From: RPQJ01 sp035691185
Lineage (GTDB): Bacteria; Pseudomonadota; Gammaproteobacteria; Steroidobacterales; Steroidobacteraceae
Length of the DNA: 22,617 nucleotides
Assembly (NCBI GenBank): GCA_035691185.1
Contig: DASSJN010000215.1
Span: 1-22,617, forward strand
Direction: 5' to 3'
Shown: positions 7,007 through 14,659 of the stretch, in pieces
Numbering within the stretch: position 1 is the stretch's first letter
Layout of the letters: every line of letters starts with the position of its first letter
Made by a program: the position numbers and the translations under genes
Notes under the pieces: model-generated
Seen by the model: only the letters and a program-made list of their open reading frames with translations
The model's database searches: none
What the model was told of the DNA's origin: nothing

Positions 7007-7411
7007 TCAGGATGACACCCGGCGGGAGGCCAGCAGGGAAGTGAGCTGTTCGAGCAGACGAATCCGGTCGAACGGCTTGGTGACGACCGCGTCGGCGCCG
7101 GCGTCGCGCGCGTCCCTGCAGGTTTCGTCCGTGTCCATGCCGGTCAGCAGGACGAAGCCCATCTGTCCCAGTTCCGGGCGTGCGCGCACCCAGCGGCAGA
7201 ACTCGAGGCCGTCCATGCCGGGCATCAGCAGGTCCACCAGCGCCGCAGCGGGTCGCTCGGTGGCGAGCAGCGCCATCGCAGCCGACGCACCCGGGGCGGC
7301 GAGGACGCGATACCCCGCGTGGCGCAGGACGATTCGCATGAGTTCGCGCGAGCGATCGTCGTCGTCGACGACGAGCACCAGCTCACCGCTCGCTTCCGTC
7401 GCGTGGTCCAT
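7007..7411 (-). CDS. Single-domain response regulator (CheY-like)
   Basis: A 134-residue stand-alone receiver: acidic cluster DDDD (16-19), phosphoacceptor D60 in LVDLLMPGMDG, T90 in LLTGMD, and K112 in VVTKPFD. There is no output domain. Such proteins act by protein-protein contact or as intermediates in phosphorelays. It is divergent from the DivK-like receiver gene at 7530 and lies 146 bases upstream of the receiver-MarR gene on the same strand. No kinase gene is nearby. Start at ATG 7411; the residues before the first strand are few, as usual. Confidence 0.9.
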   Translation of the reverse strand: MDHATEASGELVLVVDDDDRSRELMRIVLRHAGYRVLAAPGASAAMALLATERPAAALVDLLMPGMDGLEFCRWVRARPELGQMGFVLLTGMDTDETCRDARDAGADAVVTKPFDRIRLLEQLTSLLASRRVSS

Positions 7412-7506
7412 GGATCGAGCGATAGTACGCGGCAGCCGCGGCCCCGGACAGCACGCGATGTCCTACGTAGTTATCGACAGCGCGGTCGGTGCGACTCGAT
7501 CGATCC
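7412..7506. promoter_or_regulatory. Divergent intergenic region with inverted repeats
   Basis: Between the two receiver genes, GGATCGAGCGAT (7412-7423) and CTCGATCGATCC (7495-7506) are inverted copies matching at 10 of 12 bases, and CTACGTAG (7463-7470) is a perfect palindrome near the middle. These are candidate operator sites for a shared regulator. No convincing sigma-70 promoter was recognised. Confidence 0.3.
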
Positions 7507-7529
7507 ACCGCCGCGCCTGCCGGGAGTGA

Positions 7530-7928
7530 ATGGCCTTGCGCATCCTGATGATCGAGGACAACGAGTCGAACGCCTACCTGGCGCGGTTCCTGCTCGAGCG
7601 CCGTGGGCACGAGATAGTCGTCGCGGCTACCGGCACCGAGGGCGTCGCCCTCGCGCGCACGTCGAAGTACGACCTGATCCTGCTCGATCTGCGCCTGCCG
7701 GACGGCGACGGTTGCGACTTCGTTCCCGGCCTCGTGCCCCCCGACCGGCCCGATCCCACCCCCGTGATCGCAGTGAGCGCGCACGCGCTGGCCGCCGATC
7801 GCGCCCGGGCCATCGAGGTCGGCTGCTGTGCGTTCATCGAAAAGCCGATCGACGTGACGACGTTCGCGGACCGGATCGAGGAGATCGCAAGCGCGCGGAG
7901 CGCGCCTCAGACAGGAGTCAGGGGATAG
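7530..7928 (+). CDS. Single-domain response regulator, DivK-like
   Basis: A 132-residue receiver. Acidic residues E9/D10 (MIEDNESNAYLARFLLE, a DivK-like N-terminus), phosphoacceptor D53 in LLDLRLPDGDG, S83 in the Ser/Thr position and K105 in IEKPID. There is no output domain. The EDNESN start is typical of the DivK/CckA-associated receivers used as phosphorelay or allosteric partners of kinases. A short ribosome site (GGGAG, 7522-7526) stands three bases before ATG. It is the third receiver domain within 2 kb. The next gene (ClsC-like) begins 78 bases later on the same strand, so read-through is possible. Confidence 0.9.
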   Translation: MALRILMIEDNESNAYLARFLLERRGHEIVVAATGTEGVALARTSKYDLILLDLRLPDGDGCDFVPGLVPPDRPDPTPVIAVSAHALAADRARAIEVGCCAFIEKPIDVTTFADRIEEIASARSAPQTGVRG

Positions 7929-7993
7929 GAGTCCCCTTCTCTGTCAGCCTTGCCCCACCGCCCGTCGCGGTCGCCCGGCCACCCGGCGCGGGC

Positions 7994-7999
7994 TAGCAT
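7994..7999 (+). promoter_or_regulatory. Possible -10 hexamer (TAGCAT) for the ClsC-like gene
   Basis: TAGCAT ends seven bases before the ATG at 8007 and no ribosome site is present, as for the short-chain dehydrogenase. It supports the 8007 start over the TTG at 7950. No -35 consensus is seen. Confidence 0.35.
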
Positions 8000-8006
8000 C
8001 CTGCCC

Positions 8007-9485
8007 ATGGGCGCACGCGCATGGGCACCGGACGACGACCGCGACGACACAACGCTGCGTGTTGCGCAAGGCATCGATCCGCAGGAATTCGCCGCGCGAC
8101 CGGGACAGTCGGCCTGCGTGCTGCTCGACTCGGGCCCGCTCGCGCTGCTGATGCGGTCGGTCCTCGCCGACGAAGCCTGCCGCACGATCGACCTGCAGAC
8201 CTACATCTACGACGACGACGAAGCCGGCATCGTGTTGATGGACCGGCTGCGGGCCGCAGCCGACCGCGGCGTCAAGGTGCGGCTGCTGATCGACGACAAC
8301 GGGCTGCGGACGGACGAGTGCCTGCCGCTGCTGCTCGACTCGCTGCCGAACGCCGAGGTCCGCGTCTTCAACCCGTTCCGCTTGCGTCCGCGCTGGACGC
8401 GGCCGCTGCAGATGCCGCTGGAGTTCCGCCGCCTCAACCACCGGATGCACAACAAGCTGTTCGTGGTCGACGGCGCGGCGACCGTCGTCGGCGGCCGCAA
8501 CATCGGCGGCCATTACTTCGAGGCGCACGAGGAGTCCAACTTCACGGACCTCGACGTGCTGCTGCTCGGGCCCGTTGCGCGCGACGCGGAGCAGTGCTTC
8601 GAGCGCTACTGGAACTGCGACCTGGCCGTGCCGCTGCAGGCCGCGATGGGCAAGCGCGACGCGCGCATGGCGCACCAGCGCATCGAGCGCTACGTGCGTG
8701 CGGCACGCTTCACGCGGCTGCAGGAACTGTACCGCACGCAGCACGGCGGCCTGCGCGACACGCTCGATCGCGCCCGGCACGAGATCCACTGGGCGACCAC
8801 ACGATTGCTCGCCGACGACCCGCGCAAGGCGTGCGCGCGGCGTCGCCGTCACGCGCCCCAGATCATGCTCGACGCGCTGGCGGAGACCTGGGAGCAGGCG
8901 CGCGAGGAAGTGCTGGCCGCGAGCGCCTATTTCGTGCCGGGTCGCAAGGGCGCGGGCAACCTGATCCGGATGCGCCGGCGCGGCGTGCGGGTAAGCATCC
9001 TGACCAACTCGCTCGCCTCGAACGACGTGCCCACGGTGCACGCCGGCTACACGCGTTACCGACGCGCACTGCTGCGTGCCGGCGTCGAGTTGTACGAATA
9101 CCAGCGCTTCGGCAATCGCCCCCGGCACCACCACGGCGCCTCGCGCTGCAACGCCCTGCATGCGAAGACGCTCGTGATCGATCGCCGCCTGGCCTGGATC
9201 GGCAGCTTCAACCTCGATCCGCGCTCGTCGCGTCTCAATACCGAGATGGCGGTACTGCTCGAGTCGGAATCGCTCGGCCGCGAACTCGCGCGGCGCATCG
9301 AGCGCGACCTCGCGCCCGACCGGAGCTGGCGGGTTATGATGCGGCGTGGCAGCCGCGAACTTCGCTGGATCGGCGAAAAGAACGGAGCGCCGACCGAACT
9401 GACGCGCGAACCGGATGCGAGCTGGTGGTGGCTCGCCTGGATCAAGCTGGCGCGGCAGTTCCCGTACATCGAGAGATTCCTTTAG
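8007..9485 (+). CDS. clsC: Phospholipase D family cardiolipin synthase, ClsC-like
   Basis: A 492-residue protein with two phospholipase D HxKxxxxD motifs: H148-K150-D155 (HNKLFVVD, followed by GGRNIG) and H385-K387-D392 (HAKTLVID, followed by GSFNLDPRS). Blocks such as RLNHRMHNK, SYFVPxR, ILTNSLASNDVPTVHAGY and LNTEMAVLLESE match E. coli ClsC (YmdC), which forms cardiolipin from phosphatidylglycerol and phosphatidylethanolamine at the inner membrane. No N-terminal membrane helices are seen, unlike ClsA. E. coli ClsC needs the partner YmdB; no such gene is visible here. The ATG at 8007 is preferred to the TTG at 7950, which would add 19 unconserved-looking residues. A DUF1840 gene follows 18 bases later. 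Confidence 0.88.
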   Translation: MGARAWAPDDDRDDTTLRVAQGIDPQEFAARPGQSACVLLDSGPLALLMRSVLADEACRTIDLQTYIYDDDEAGIVLMDRLRAAADRGVKVRLLIDDNGLRTDECLPLLLDSLPNAEVRVFNPFRLRPRWTRPLQMPLEFRRLNHRMHNKLFVVDGAATVVGGRNIGGHYFEAHEESNFTDLDVLLLGPVARDAEQCFERYWNCDLAVPLQAAMGKRDARMAHQRIERYVRAARFTRLQELYRTQHGGLRDTLDRARHEIHWATTRLLADDPRKACARRRRHAPQIMLDALAETWEQAREEVLAASAYFVPGRKGAGNLIRMRRRGVRVSILTNSLASNDVPTVHAGYTRYRRALLRAGVELYEYQRFGNRPRHHHGASRCNALHAKTLVIDRRLAWIGSFNLDPRSSRLNTEMAVLLESESLGRELARRIERDLAPDRSWRVMMRRGSRELRWIGEKNGAPTELTREPDASWWWLAWIKLARQFPYIERFL

Positions 9486-9503
9486 GCAACGGGCCCCCTA
9501 GCA

Positions 9504-9833
9504 ATGCTGGTCAGGTTTTCGACGCGTCACGGGCAGCTCGTCATGATGGGCGAACCTGCGGTGGCGCTGCTGCGGCTCGGGGGGCACTCCGGCACGGTGC
9601 CGGGCGCGGTGCTCGCCGCGGACCTGCCCGCCTTCCTCGACAGGCTGCGGGGCGGTCTCGAACTGCATGGCGACGAACTCTCGCCCGCCCCGCCGCCGCC
9701 CGACCCTCAGCGGCCCGACGAAGACGAGCCCCGCGAGCGGCCGATCAGCCTGCGGCACCGCGCGGTGCCGCTGCTGGAGATGCTCCAGACGGCGATCGCG
9801 CGCGAATCCGACCTCATGTGGGAAAAGACCTGA
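9504..9833 (+). CDS. DUF1840 family protein
   Basis: A 109-residue cytoplasmic protein. The pattern MLVRFSTRHGQLVMMGEPAV, LLRLGGHSGTVPGAVLAADLPAFLDRLR, an acidic and proline-rich middle (about 58-80), then ISLRHRAVPLLEMLQTAIARESDLMWE matches the DUF1840 family, whose function is unknown. The conserved SGTVPGA and MWE ends are intact and the length is normal. It lies between a cardiolipin synthase and a small membrane protein on the same strand (gaps of 18 and 5 bases), so an envelope link is possible, but that is only a neighbourhood inference. Confidence 0.82.
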   Translation: MLVRFSTRHGQLVMMGEPAVALLRLGGHSGTVPGAVLAADLPAFLDRLRGGLELHGDELSPAPPPPDPQRPDEDEPRERPISLRHRAVPLLEMLQTAIARESDLMWEKT

Positions 9834-9838
9834 CCTCC

Positions 9839-10216
9839 ATGCGCGCCGCGGGGTTCCTGGTCGTGCCCGCGTTCGCGTTGCTGCTGCTCGCCGCGCACTT
9901 CCTGCATGCCGGCCTGGAAGCGGTCGCGGCCGTTGGGCTGCTGCTCGTCGGGCTGTTGTTAGTGCCCCGACCGTGGGCGGCGCGGACGCTGCAGGCCGTA
10001 CTGGCCGCGGGTGCGATCGAGTGGCTGCTGACGGCCTGGTCGCTGGCCCACCAGCGCGCAGGGCACGGCCAGCCTTTCCTCCGCCTGGTGGTCATCCTGA
10101 GCAGCGTTGCGCTCGTCACGGCCGTGGCCGCCGCGCTGTTCCAGCACCCCGCGCTGCGAGCGCGGTTCGGTTTGAACCGGACGACCGTCGCCCCGACGCA
10201 ACGTTCGACGAACTGA
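9839..10216 (+). CDS. Small hypothetical membrane protein, four predicted helices
   Basis: A 125-residue protein with hydrophobic segments at about 5-21, 24-42, 50-68 and 80-101, followed by a polar C-terminal tail. The sequence matches no family I recognise. It starts five bases after the DUF1840 stop (TGACCTCCATG), so the two are probably translated from one message. The ATG at 9839 begins directly at the first hydrophobic helix; the frame is open further upstream, but that part is an out-of-frame reading of the preceding genes. Codon use is like that of its neighbours. Confidence 0.72.
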   Translation: MRAAGFLVVPAFALLLLAAHFLHAGLEAVAAVGLLLVGLLLVPRPWAARTLQAVLAAGAIEWLLTAWSLAHQRAGHGQPFLRLVVILSSVALVTAVAAALFQHPALRARFGLNRTTVAPTQRSTN

Positions 10217-10218
10217 GG

Positions 10219-10260
10219 CCGCACCGCGACGAGACGTTGGGTCGCACCCACGCGGTGCGG
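10219..10260 (+). repeat. Inverted repeat between the membrane protein and the M3 peptidase
   Basis: CCGCACCG (10219-10226) and CGGTGCGG (10253-10260) are perfect inverted 8-mers. A nested pair CGCACC/GGTGCG (10243-10248, 10254-10259) shares the right arm. It could be a terminator for the upstream genes or an operator overlapping the peptidase promoter; no T-run follows. Confidence 0.4.
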
Positions 10261-10266
10261 TACCCT
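10237..10266 (+). promoter_or_regulatory. Possible sigma-70 promoter for the M3 peptidase
   Basis: TTGGGT (10237-10242), an 18-base spacer and TACCCT (10261-10266) make a weak -35/-10 pair. The start would be near 10273, leaving a leader of about 44 bases before the ATG at 10317. Confidence 0.35.
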
Positions 10267-10316
10267 AGGCGGTCTCCGTGCCCTTGGCACGAACCCGTCC
10301 CAGGACGACCTCGACC

Positions 10317-12485
10317 ATGAAGCACCTGCTCGCCATGGCGGGCGCATTTGCGCTGCTCGCCCTCCCCGTTGCGGAAGCCGACGACATGAGCCAGACCGCC
10401 CCTGCCGCCAACCCCCTGCTCGCTCCGTGGACCGGTCCGTACGGCGGCGTGCCCCCGTTCGACCAGGCCAGGGTCCATCAGCTCAGACCCGCGCTCGAGG
10501 CCGGCATGGCCGAGCAACTCGCCGAGATCGATCGCATCGTGAGCGACCCGGCGGCGCCGACGTTCGACAACACGATCGCCGCGCTGGAGCGCACCGGCCG
10601 CACGCTCGATCGCGTCGGCACGGTCTACGGCGTCTACAGCTCGACGCTCAACGACGAAGCCGTGCAGGCCGTCGAGCGCGAGATGTCGCCGAGGCTCGCG
10701 GCGTTCAGCGACCAGATCACGCAGAACGTCAGGCTGTTCGACCGCATCGCCAGGATCTACGAGGCGCGCGAGACCTCCGGGCTCACGCCGGAGCAGCAGC
10801 GCGTGACCTGGCTCTACTACACGAACTTCGTGCGCGCGGGCGCCCGGCTCGATGCCGACGCCAAGAAGCGGCTGTCCGAAATCAACCAGGAGCTCGCGCG
10901 GCTGTACACGCAGTTCAGCCAGAACGTGCTCAAGGACGAGAACGAACAGGCGCTCGTGATCGAGCAGGAGGCCGACCTGGCAGGGCTGCCGCCCGGGGTG
11001 CGTGACGGCATGGCGCAGGTGGCCGAGGCCCGCGGCCAGAAGGGCAAGTGGGCGATCGCCAATACGCGCTCGAGCGTCGAACCTTTCCTGACCTATTCCG
11101 CGAACCGCAAGCTGCGCGAGCAGGCGTGGCGCATGTTCGTCAACCGCGGCGACAGCGGCGGCGCCACGGACAACAACGAGGAGATCACGCAGATCCTGCG
11201 GCTGCGTGCCGAGCGCGCAAGATTGCTCGGCTACCCGACGCATGCGCACTGGCGCCTCGAGAACTCGATGGCGAAGACGCCCGAGCGCGCGATGGAACTG
11301 ATGGAGGCGGTGTGGAAGCCCGCAGTCGCGCGCGTGCACGAGGAAGTCGCCGACATGCAGAAGATCGCCGACGCCGAGAAGGCCGGCATCACGATCGAGC
11401 CGTGGGACTACCGCTACTACGCCGAAAAGGTCCGCAAGGCCAGGTACGACCTCGACGAGACCGAGGTCACGCCGTACCTGCAGCTCGAGAACCTGCGCGA
11501 GGGCATGTTCTTCATGGCGAAGGAGCTGTTCGGCTTCCACTTCAAGCCGGTCGATGCCGCCAGGGTCCCCGTCTACCACCCCGACGTACGCACCTGGGAA
11601 GTCGCCGACGCAAACGGCAACCTGGTCGGGCTCTGGTACTTCGACCCGTACGCGCGCCAGGGCAAGCACTCCGGCGCGTGGATGAACGCGTACCGCACGC
11701 AGGAACGGTTCGACGGCGACGTGAGGACCATCGTCTCCAACAACTCGAACTTCGTGAAGGGCAGGCCGGGCGAGCCCGTGCTGATCAGCTGGGAGGACGC
11801 GAAGACATTGTTCCACGAGTTCGGCCACGCACTGCACGGCCTGAGCTCGAACGTGAACTACCCGTCGGTCGCCGGCACCGCCGTGCCGCGCGACTACGTC
11901 GAGTTTCCGTCGCAGCTGCTCGAGCACTGGCTGTCGACGCCCGAAGTGCTCGACAAGTACGCGGTGCACTACCAGACCGGCAAGCCCATTCCGGCCAGCC
12001 TGGTCGCCAGGATCAAGGCGGCCGAGAAGTTCAACGAGGGCTTCAAGACGGTCGAATACCTGTCGAGCGCGCTGGTCGACATGAAGCTGCACCTCGCCGG
12101 AAACGCCAGGATCGATCCGGACAGGTTCGAGCGCGACACGCTTGCGGCGCTGGCGATGCCCGGCGAGATCGTGATGCGGCACCGTACACCGCAGTTCAAC
12201 CACGTGTTCTCGGGCGACGGCTACTCGGCGGGCTACTACAGCTACCTCTGGTCGGACACGATCACGGCGGACGCGTGGGAGGCGTTCACCGAGGCAGGCA
12301 GCGCCTGGGACAAGGACGTCGGCAAGCGCCTGAAGCTGTTGTTCTCGCTCGGCAACACCGTCGACCCGGCCGACGCATATCGCACGTTCCGCGGTCGTGA
12401 CCCCGGCATCGGCGCGCTGATGCGCAAGCGAGGCTTCCCGATGCCGTCCGGGGCCGCGGCGGCGGCCCCGGGCAGCACGAAGTAA
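10317..12485 (+). CDS. dcp: M3 family metallopeptidase, peptidyl-dipeptidase Dcp type, exported
   Basis: A 722-residue zinc peptidase. A signal peptide (MKHLLAMAGAFALLALPVAEA) precedes the mature chain. The zinc motif HEFGH is at 500-504, with a third ligand E529 in DYVEFPSQLLEHW, which matches the Dcp arrangement (HEFGHALHGL, then PRDFVEFPSQ). Dcp removes C-terminal dipeptides from peptides; here it should act in the periplasm. The length is full for the family. The ATG at 10317 is preferred to the GTG at 10278 because the former gives a clean signal peptide. It converges on oligopeptidase B, so two peptide-degrading enzymes share a terminator region. A solitary promoter lies upstream. Confidence 0.93.
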   Translation: MKHLLAMAGAFALLALPVAEADDMSQTAPAANPLLAPWTGPYGGVPPFDQARVHQLRPALEAGMAEQLAEIDRIVSDPAAPTFDNTIAALERTGRTLDRVGTVYGVYSSTLNDEAVQAVEREMSPRLAAFSDQITQNVRLFDRIARIYEARETSGLTPEQQRVTWLYYTNFVRAGARLDADAKKRLSEINQELARLYTQFSQNVLKDENEQALVIEQEADLAGLPPGVRDGMAQVAEARGQKGKWAIANTRSSVEPFLTYSANRKLREQAWRMFVNRGDSGGATDNNEEITQILRLRAERARLLGYPTHAHWRLENSMAKTPERAMELMEAVWKPAVARVHEEVADMQKIADAEKAGITIEPWDYRYYAEKVRKARYDLDETEVTPYLQLENLREGMFFMAKELFGFHFKPVDAARVPVYHPDVRTWEVADANGNLVGLWYFDPYARQGKHSGAWMNAYRTQERFDGDVRTIVSNNSNFVKGRPGEPVLISWEDAKTLFHEFGHALHGLSSNVNYPSVAGTAVPRDYVEFPSQLLEHWLSTPEVLDKYAVHYQTGKPIPASLVARIKAAEKFNEGFKTVEYLSSALVDMKLHLAGNARIDPDRFERDTLAALAMPGEIVMRHRTPQFNHVFSGDGYSAGYYSYLWSDTITADAWEAFTEAGSAWDKDVGKRLKLLFSLGNTVDPADAYRTFRGRDPGIGALMRKRGFPMPSGAAAAAPGSTK

Positions 12486-12494
12486 AGGTCGGCC

Positions 12495-12532
12495 GCCCGG
12501 CTCGCTCCTGCTGTCGCGGGAGCCAGCCGGGC
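12495..12532. terminator. Bidirectional stem-loop between convergent peptidase genes
   Basis: GCCCGGCT (12495-12502) pairs with AGCCGGGC (12525-12532). After one mismatch, GCTCC (12504-12508) pairs with GGAGC (12519-12523), around a 10-base loop. It lies between the stops of the M3 peptidase and oligopeptidase B. T-runs are absent, so its strength is uncertain. Confidence 0.6.
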
Positions 12533-12560
12533 GCTTGCTCTCTCCCACACGCGGTGCGGC

Positions 12561-14630
12561 TCAGCCGACGGCCGTCAGCGACTCGCTGATCACGAACGCG
12601 TATTCCTCGGCCAGCTCGCGCAGGTGCTCGAACCGGCCGGACTTGCCGCCGTGGCCGGCTTCCATGTTGATGCGCATGACGAGCAGCCGCCGGTCGGTCT
12701 TGAGCCGCCGCAGTTTCGCGACCCATTTCGCGGGCTCGAAATACTGCACCTGGCTGTCCCAGAGCCCCGTCGTCACGAACATCGCCGGATACGCCTGCGC
12801 GGCGACGTTGTCGTACGGCGAATACGCCAGCATGTAGTCGTAGAACTCCTTCTCGTTCGGGTCACCCCACTCGTCGTACTCGTTGGTCGTGAGCGGAATG
12901 GTCTCGTCGAGCATCGTCGTGACGACGTCGACGAACGGGACGTGGGCGACGAGGCCGCGGTAGAGCTCCGGCGCCATGTTCGCCACCGCCGCGACCAGCA
13001 GTCCGCCGGCGCTGCCGCCACGCATGAAGACGCGCTTCGGGTCGGCGTAACCTTCGGCCACGAGGTGACGGGTCACGTCGATGAAGTCCTCGAACGTGTG
13101 CCGCTTCTGCAGTTGCCGCCCCGCCTCGTACCAGCGTCGCCCTCGTTCCTGCCCGCCGCGCACCTGCGCGATCGCATAGACGAACCCGCGATCCAGCAGC
13201 GAGAGCGTCGACGAGGAGAACACCGGATCGGACGAAATGCCGTACGCGCCGTATCCGTACTGCAGCAGCGGCGCGGAGTTGTCGCGCTGGAACGCGTCCT
13301 TGCGGTAGACCAGCGCGACCGGCACGCGCTCGCCGTCCCGCGCCGGCGCCCAGAGGTATTCGGTCGCGTAACGCGTCGGGTCGAAGTCGCCGAGCACCGG
13401 TTCGCGCTTGAGCAGCGTGCGCTCGCCGGTACGCACGTCGTAATCGTAGGTGGTGTACGGCGTGGTGAGCGAGGTGTACGTGTAGCGGACGACCTCGCTG
13501 TCGATCTCCTCGTTGGCCCCGAGCGCCGCACGGTACGCCGGTTCGTCGGACTCGATGTGGAACTCGCGAGCGCCGCTCCAGGGCCGGATGCGCACCTTGC
13601 GCAGGCCGTCCACGCGTTCCTCGAGCGCGAGAAACCCGTGGAACACGTCGAACGCGGCGATGTAGACCTCGTCCCGATGCGGCACGACCTCGTGCCAGTG
13701 CTCCTTCCCGGCCGGTGCGTCGACCGGGACTTCCATGATCCGGAAATTGCGCGCCTGCCAGTTCGTCCGGATGATCCAGCGGCCGTCGACGTGGTCGGCC
13801 GAATACTCGTGGCCGCGCTCGCGCGGCAGCAGCACGCGGAAGCGCAGTTCGGGGTCGTCCGCCCGCGCGTAGCGCATCTCCGAGGTGATCGTGCTGCTCG
13901 AGTGGATCAGGATGTACTGCCGGTCCTTCGAGATCTCGACCGACGTGTAGAACGACTCGTCCTGTTCCTCGTAGACGAGCGCGTCCTCGGCGGGATCGGT
14001 GCCGAGCACGTGCACGCGCACGCGCAGGCCGAGCAGCGTGACGGCGTCCTTCTCGACGTAGAGCACGCGCCGGTTGTCCGATGCCCAGGCCATCGCTTCC
14101 TCGACGTTCGGCACGGCGTCCGCGAGCAACTGGCCCGTTTCCAGTGACTTGAAGCGCAGCGTGTGCTGTCGTCGCCCCACGGTGTCCTCGGTATACGCGA
14201 GCAGCCGGTTGTCGTCGCTCGCCTCGAGGGCGCCGATGTCGTAGTAATCGAGCCCTCGTGCCTGTGCGCGCAGGTCGATCAGGACCTGCTCGGGCGCCTC
14301 CAGGCTGCCGGGCTTGCGGGCGAAGATGGGGTACTCGTCGCCCGTCTCGAAACGACGGTAATACCAGTAACCGTGGTCGCGGTACGGGACGCTGGCGTCG
14401 TCCTGCCGGATGCGCCCGACGATCTCGCGGTAGAGCTCGTCTTCGAGCGGCCGCAACGCGGCCGTCACCGCGTCGCGATATGCGTTCTCCGCCTGGAGAT
14501 AGCCGAGCACCTCCGCGGAGGTGCGCGTGTCGTCGCGCAGCCAGTAGTAGTCGTCCGGCCGCGCGCCATGCGGCGACTCGACCACGTGCGGGTGGATCGC
14601 CGCGAGCGGTGGCTGCGGGCCTGCCTTCAT
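12561..14630 (-). CDS. ptrB: Oligopeptidase B (prolyl oligopeptidase family, S9)
   Basis: A 689-residue serine peptidase with an N-terminal beta-propeller (about 70-400) that gates access, and a C-terminal alpha/beta-hydrolase domain. The catalytic triad is S540 in GGSAGG, D625 in LWDSQV and H660 in EAGHGG. YDYYWLRDD-like residues (DDYYWLRDD) near the N-terminus and the VRGGQERGRRWYEAGR block are typical of oligopeptidase B, which cuts short peptides after Arg or Lys, normally in the cytoplasm. No signal peptide is seen. The start is set at ATG 14630; the frame stays open far upstream, but that region is the M48 gene in another frame. The M48 gene ends 29 bases upstream on the same strand. 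Confidence 0.93.
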   Translation of the reverse strand: MKAGPQPPLAAIHPHVVESPHGARPDDYYWLRDDTRTSAEVLGYLQAENAYRDAVTAALRPLEDELYREIVGRIRQDDASVPYRDHGYWYYRRFETGDEYPIFARKPGSLEAPEQVLIDLRAQARGLDYYDIGALEASDDNRLLAYTEDTVGRRQHTLRFKSLETGQLLADAVPNVEEAMAWASDNRRVLYVEKDAVTLLGLRVRVHVLGTDPAEDALVYEEQDESFYTSVEISKDRQYILIHSSSTITSEMRYARADDPELRFRVLLPRERGHEYSADHVDGRWIIRTNWQARNFRIMEVPVDAPAGKEHWHEVVPHRDEVYIAAFDVFHGFLALEERVDGLRKVRIRPWSGAREFHIESDEPAYRAALGANEEIDSEVVRYTYTSLTTPYTTYDYDVRTGERTLLKREPVLGDFDPTRYATEYLWAPARDGERVPVALVYRKDAFQRDNSAPLLQYGYGAYGISSDPVFSSSTLSLLDRGFVYAIAQVRGGQERGRRWYEAGRQLQKRHTFEDFIDVTRHLVAEGYADPKRVFMRGGSAGGLLVAAVANMAPELYRGLVAHVPFVDVVTTMLDETIPLTTNEYDEWGDPNEKEFYDYMLAYSPYDNVAAQAYPAMFVTTGLWDSQVQYFEPAKWVAKLRRLKTDRRLLVMRINMEAGHGGKSGRFEHLRELAEEYAFVISESLTAVG

Positions 14631-14659
14631 GTCGGGGCCGGCATCCGTCACCCTGGCGG

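Noticed and set aside
8021..10216. A 731-codon plus-strand frame overlapping the ClsC-like gene
   Set aside because: Only its last 125 codons (from 9839) look like a protein; the rest is an out-of-frame reading of the ClsC and DUF1840 genes.
10278..10316. GTG at 10278 as start of the M3 peptidase
   Set aside because: It would place 13 charged residues before an otherwise ideal signal peptide that begins at the ATG at 10317.
10116..12548. An 810-codon open frame on the minus strand opposite the M3 peptidase
   Set aside because: It lies antisense to a gene with clear zinc motifs, has a low-complexity Arg/Val/Leu/Asp-rich composition, and is a known effect of high GC at third codon positions.
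12624..14147. Long plus-strand open frame opposite oligopeptidase B
   Set aside because: Antisense shadow of a well-supported enzyme with an intact catalytic triad; no domain or ribosome site.
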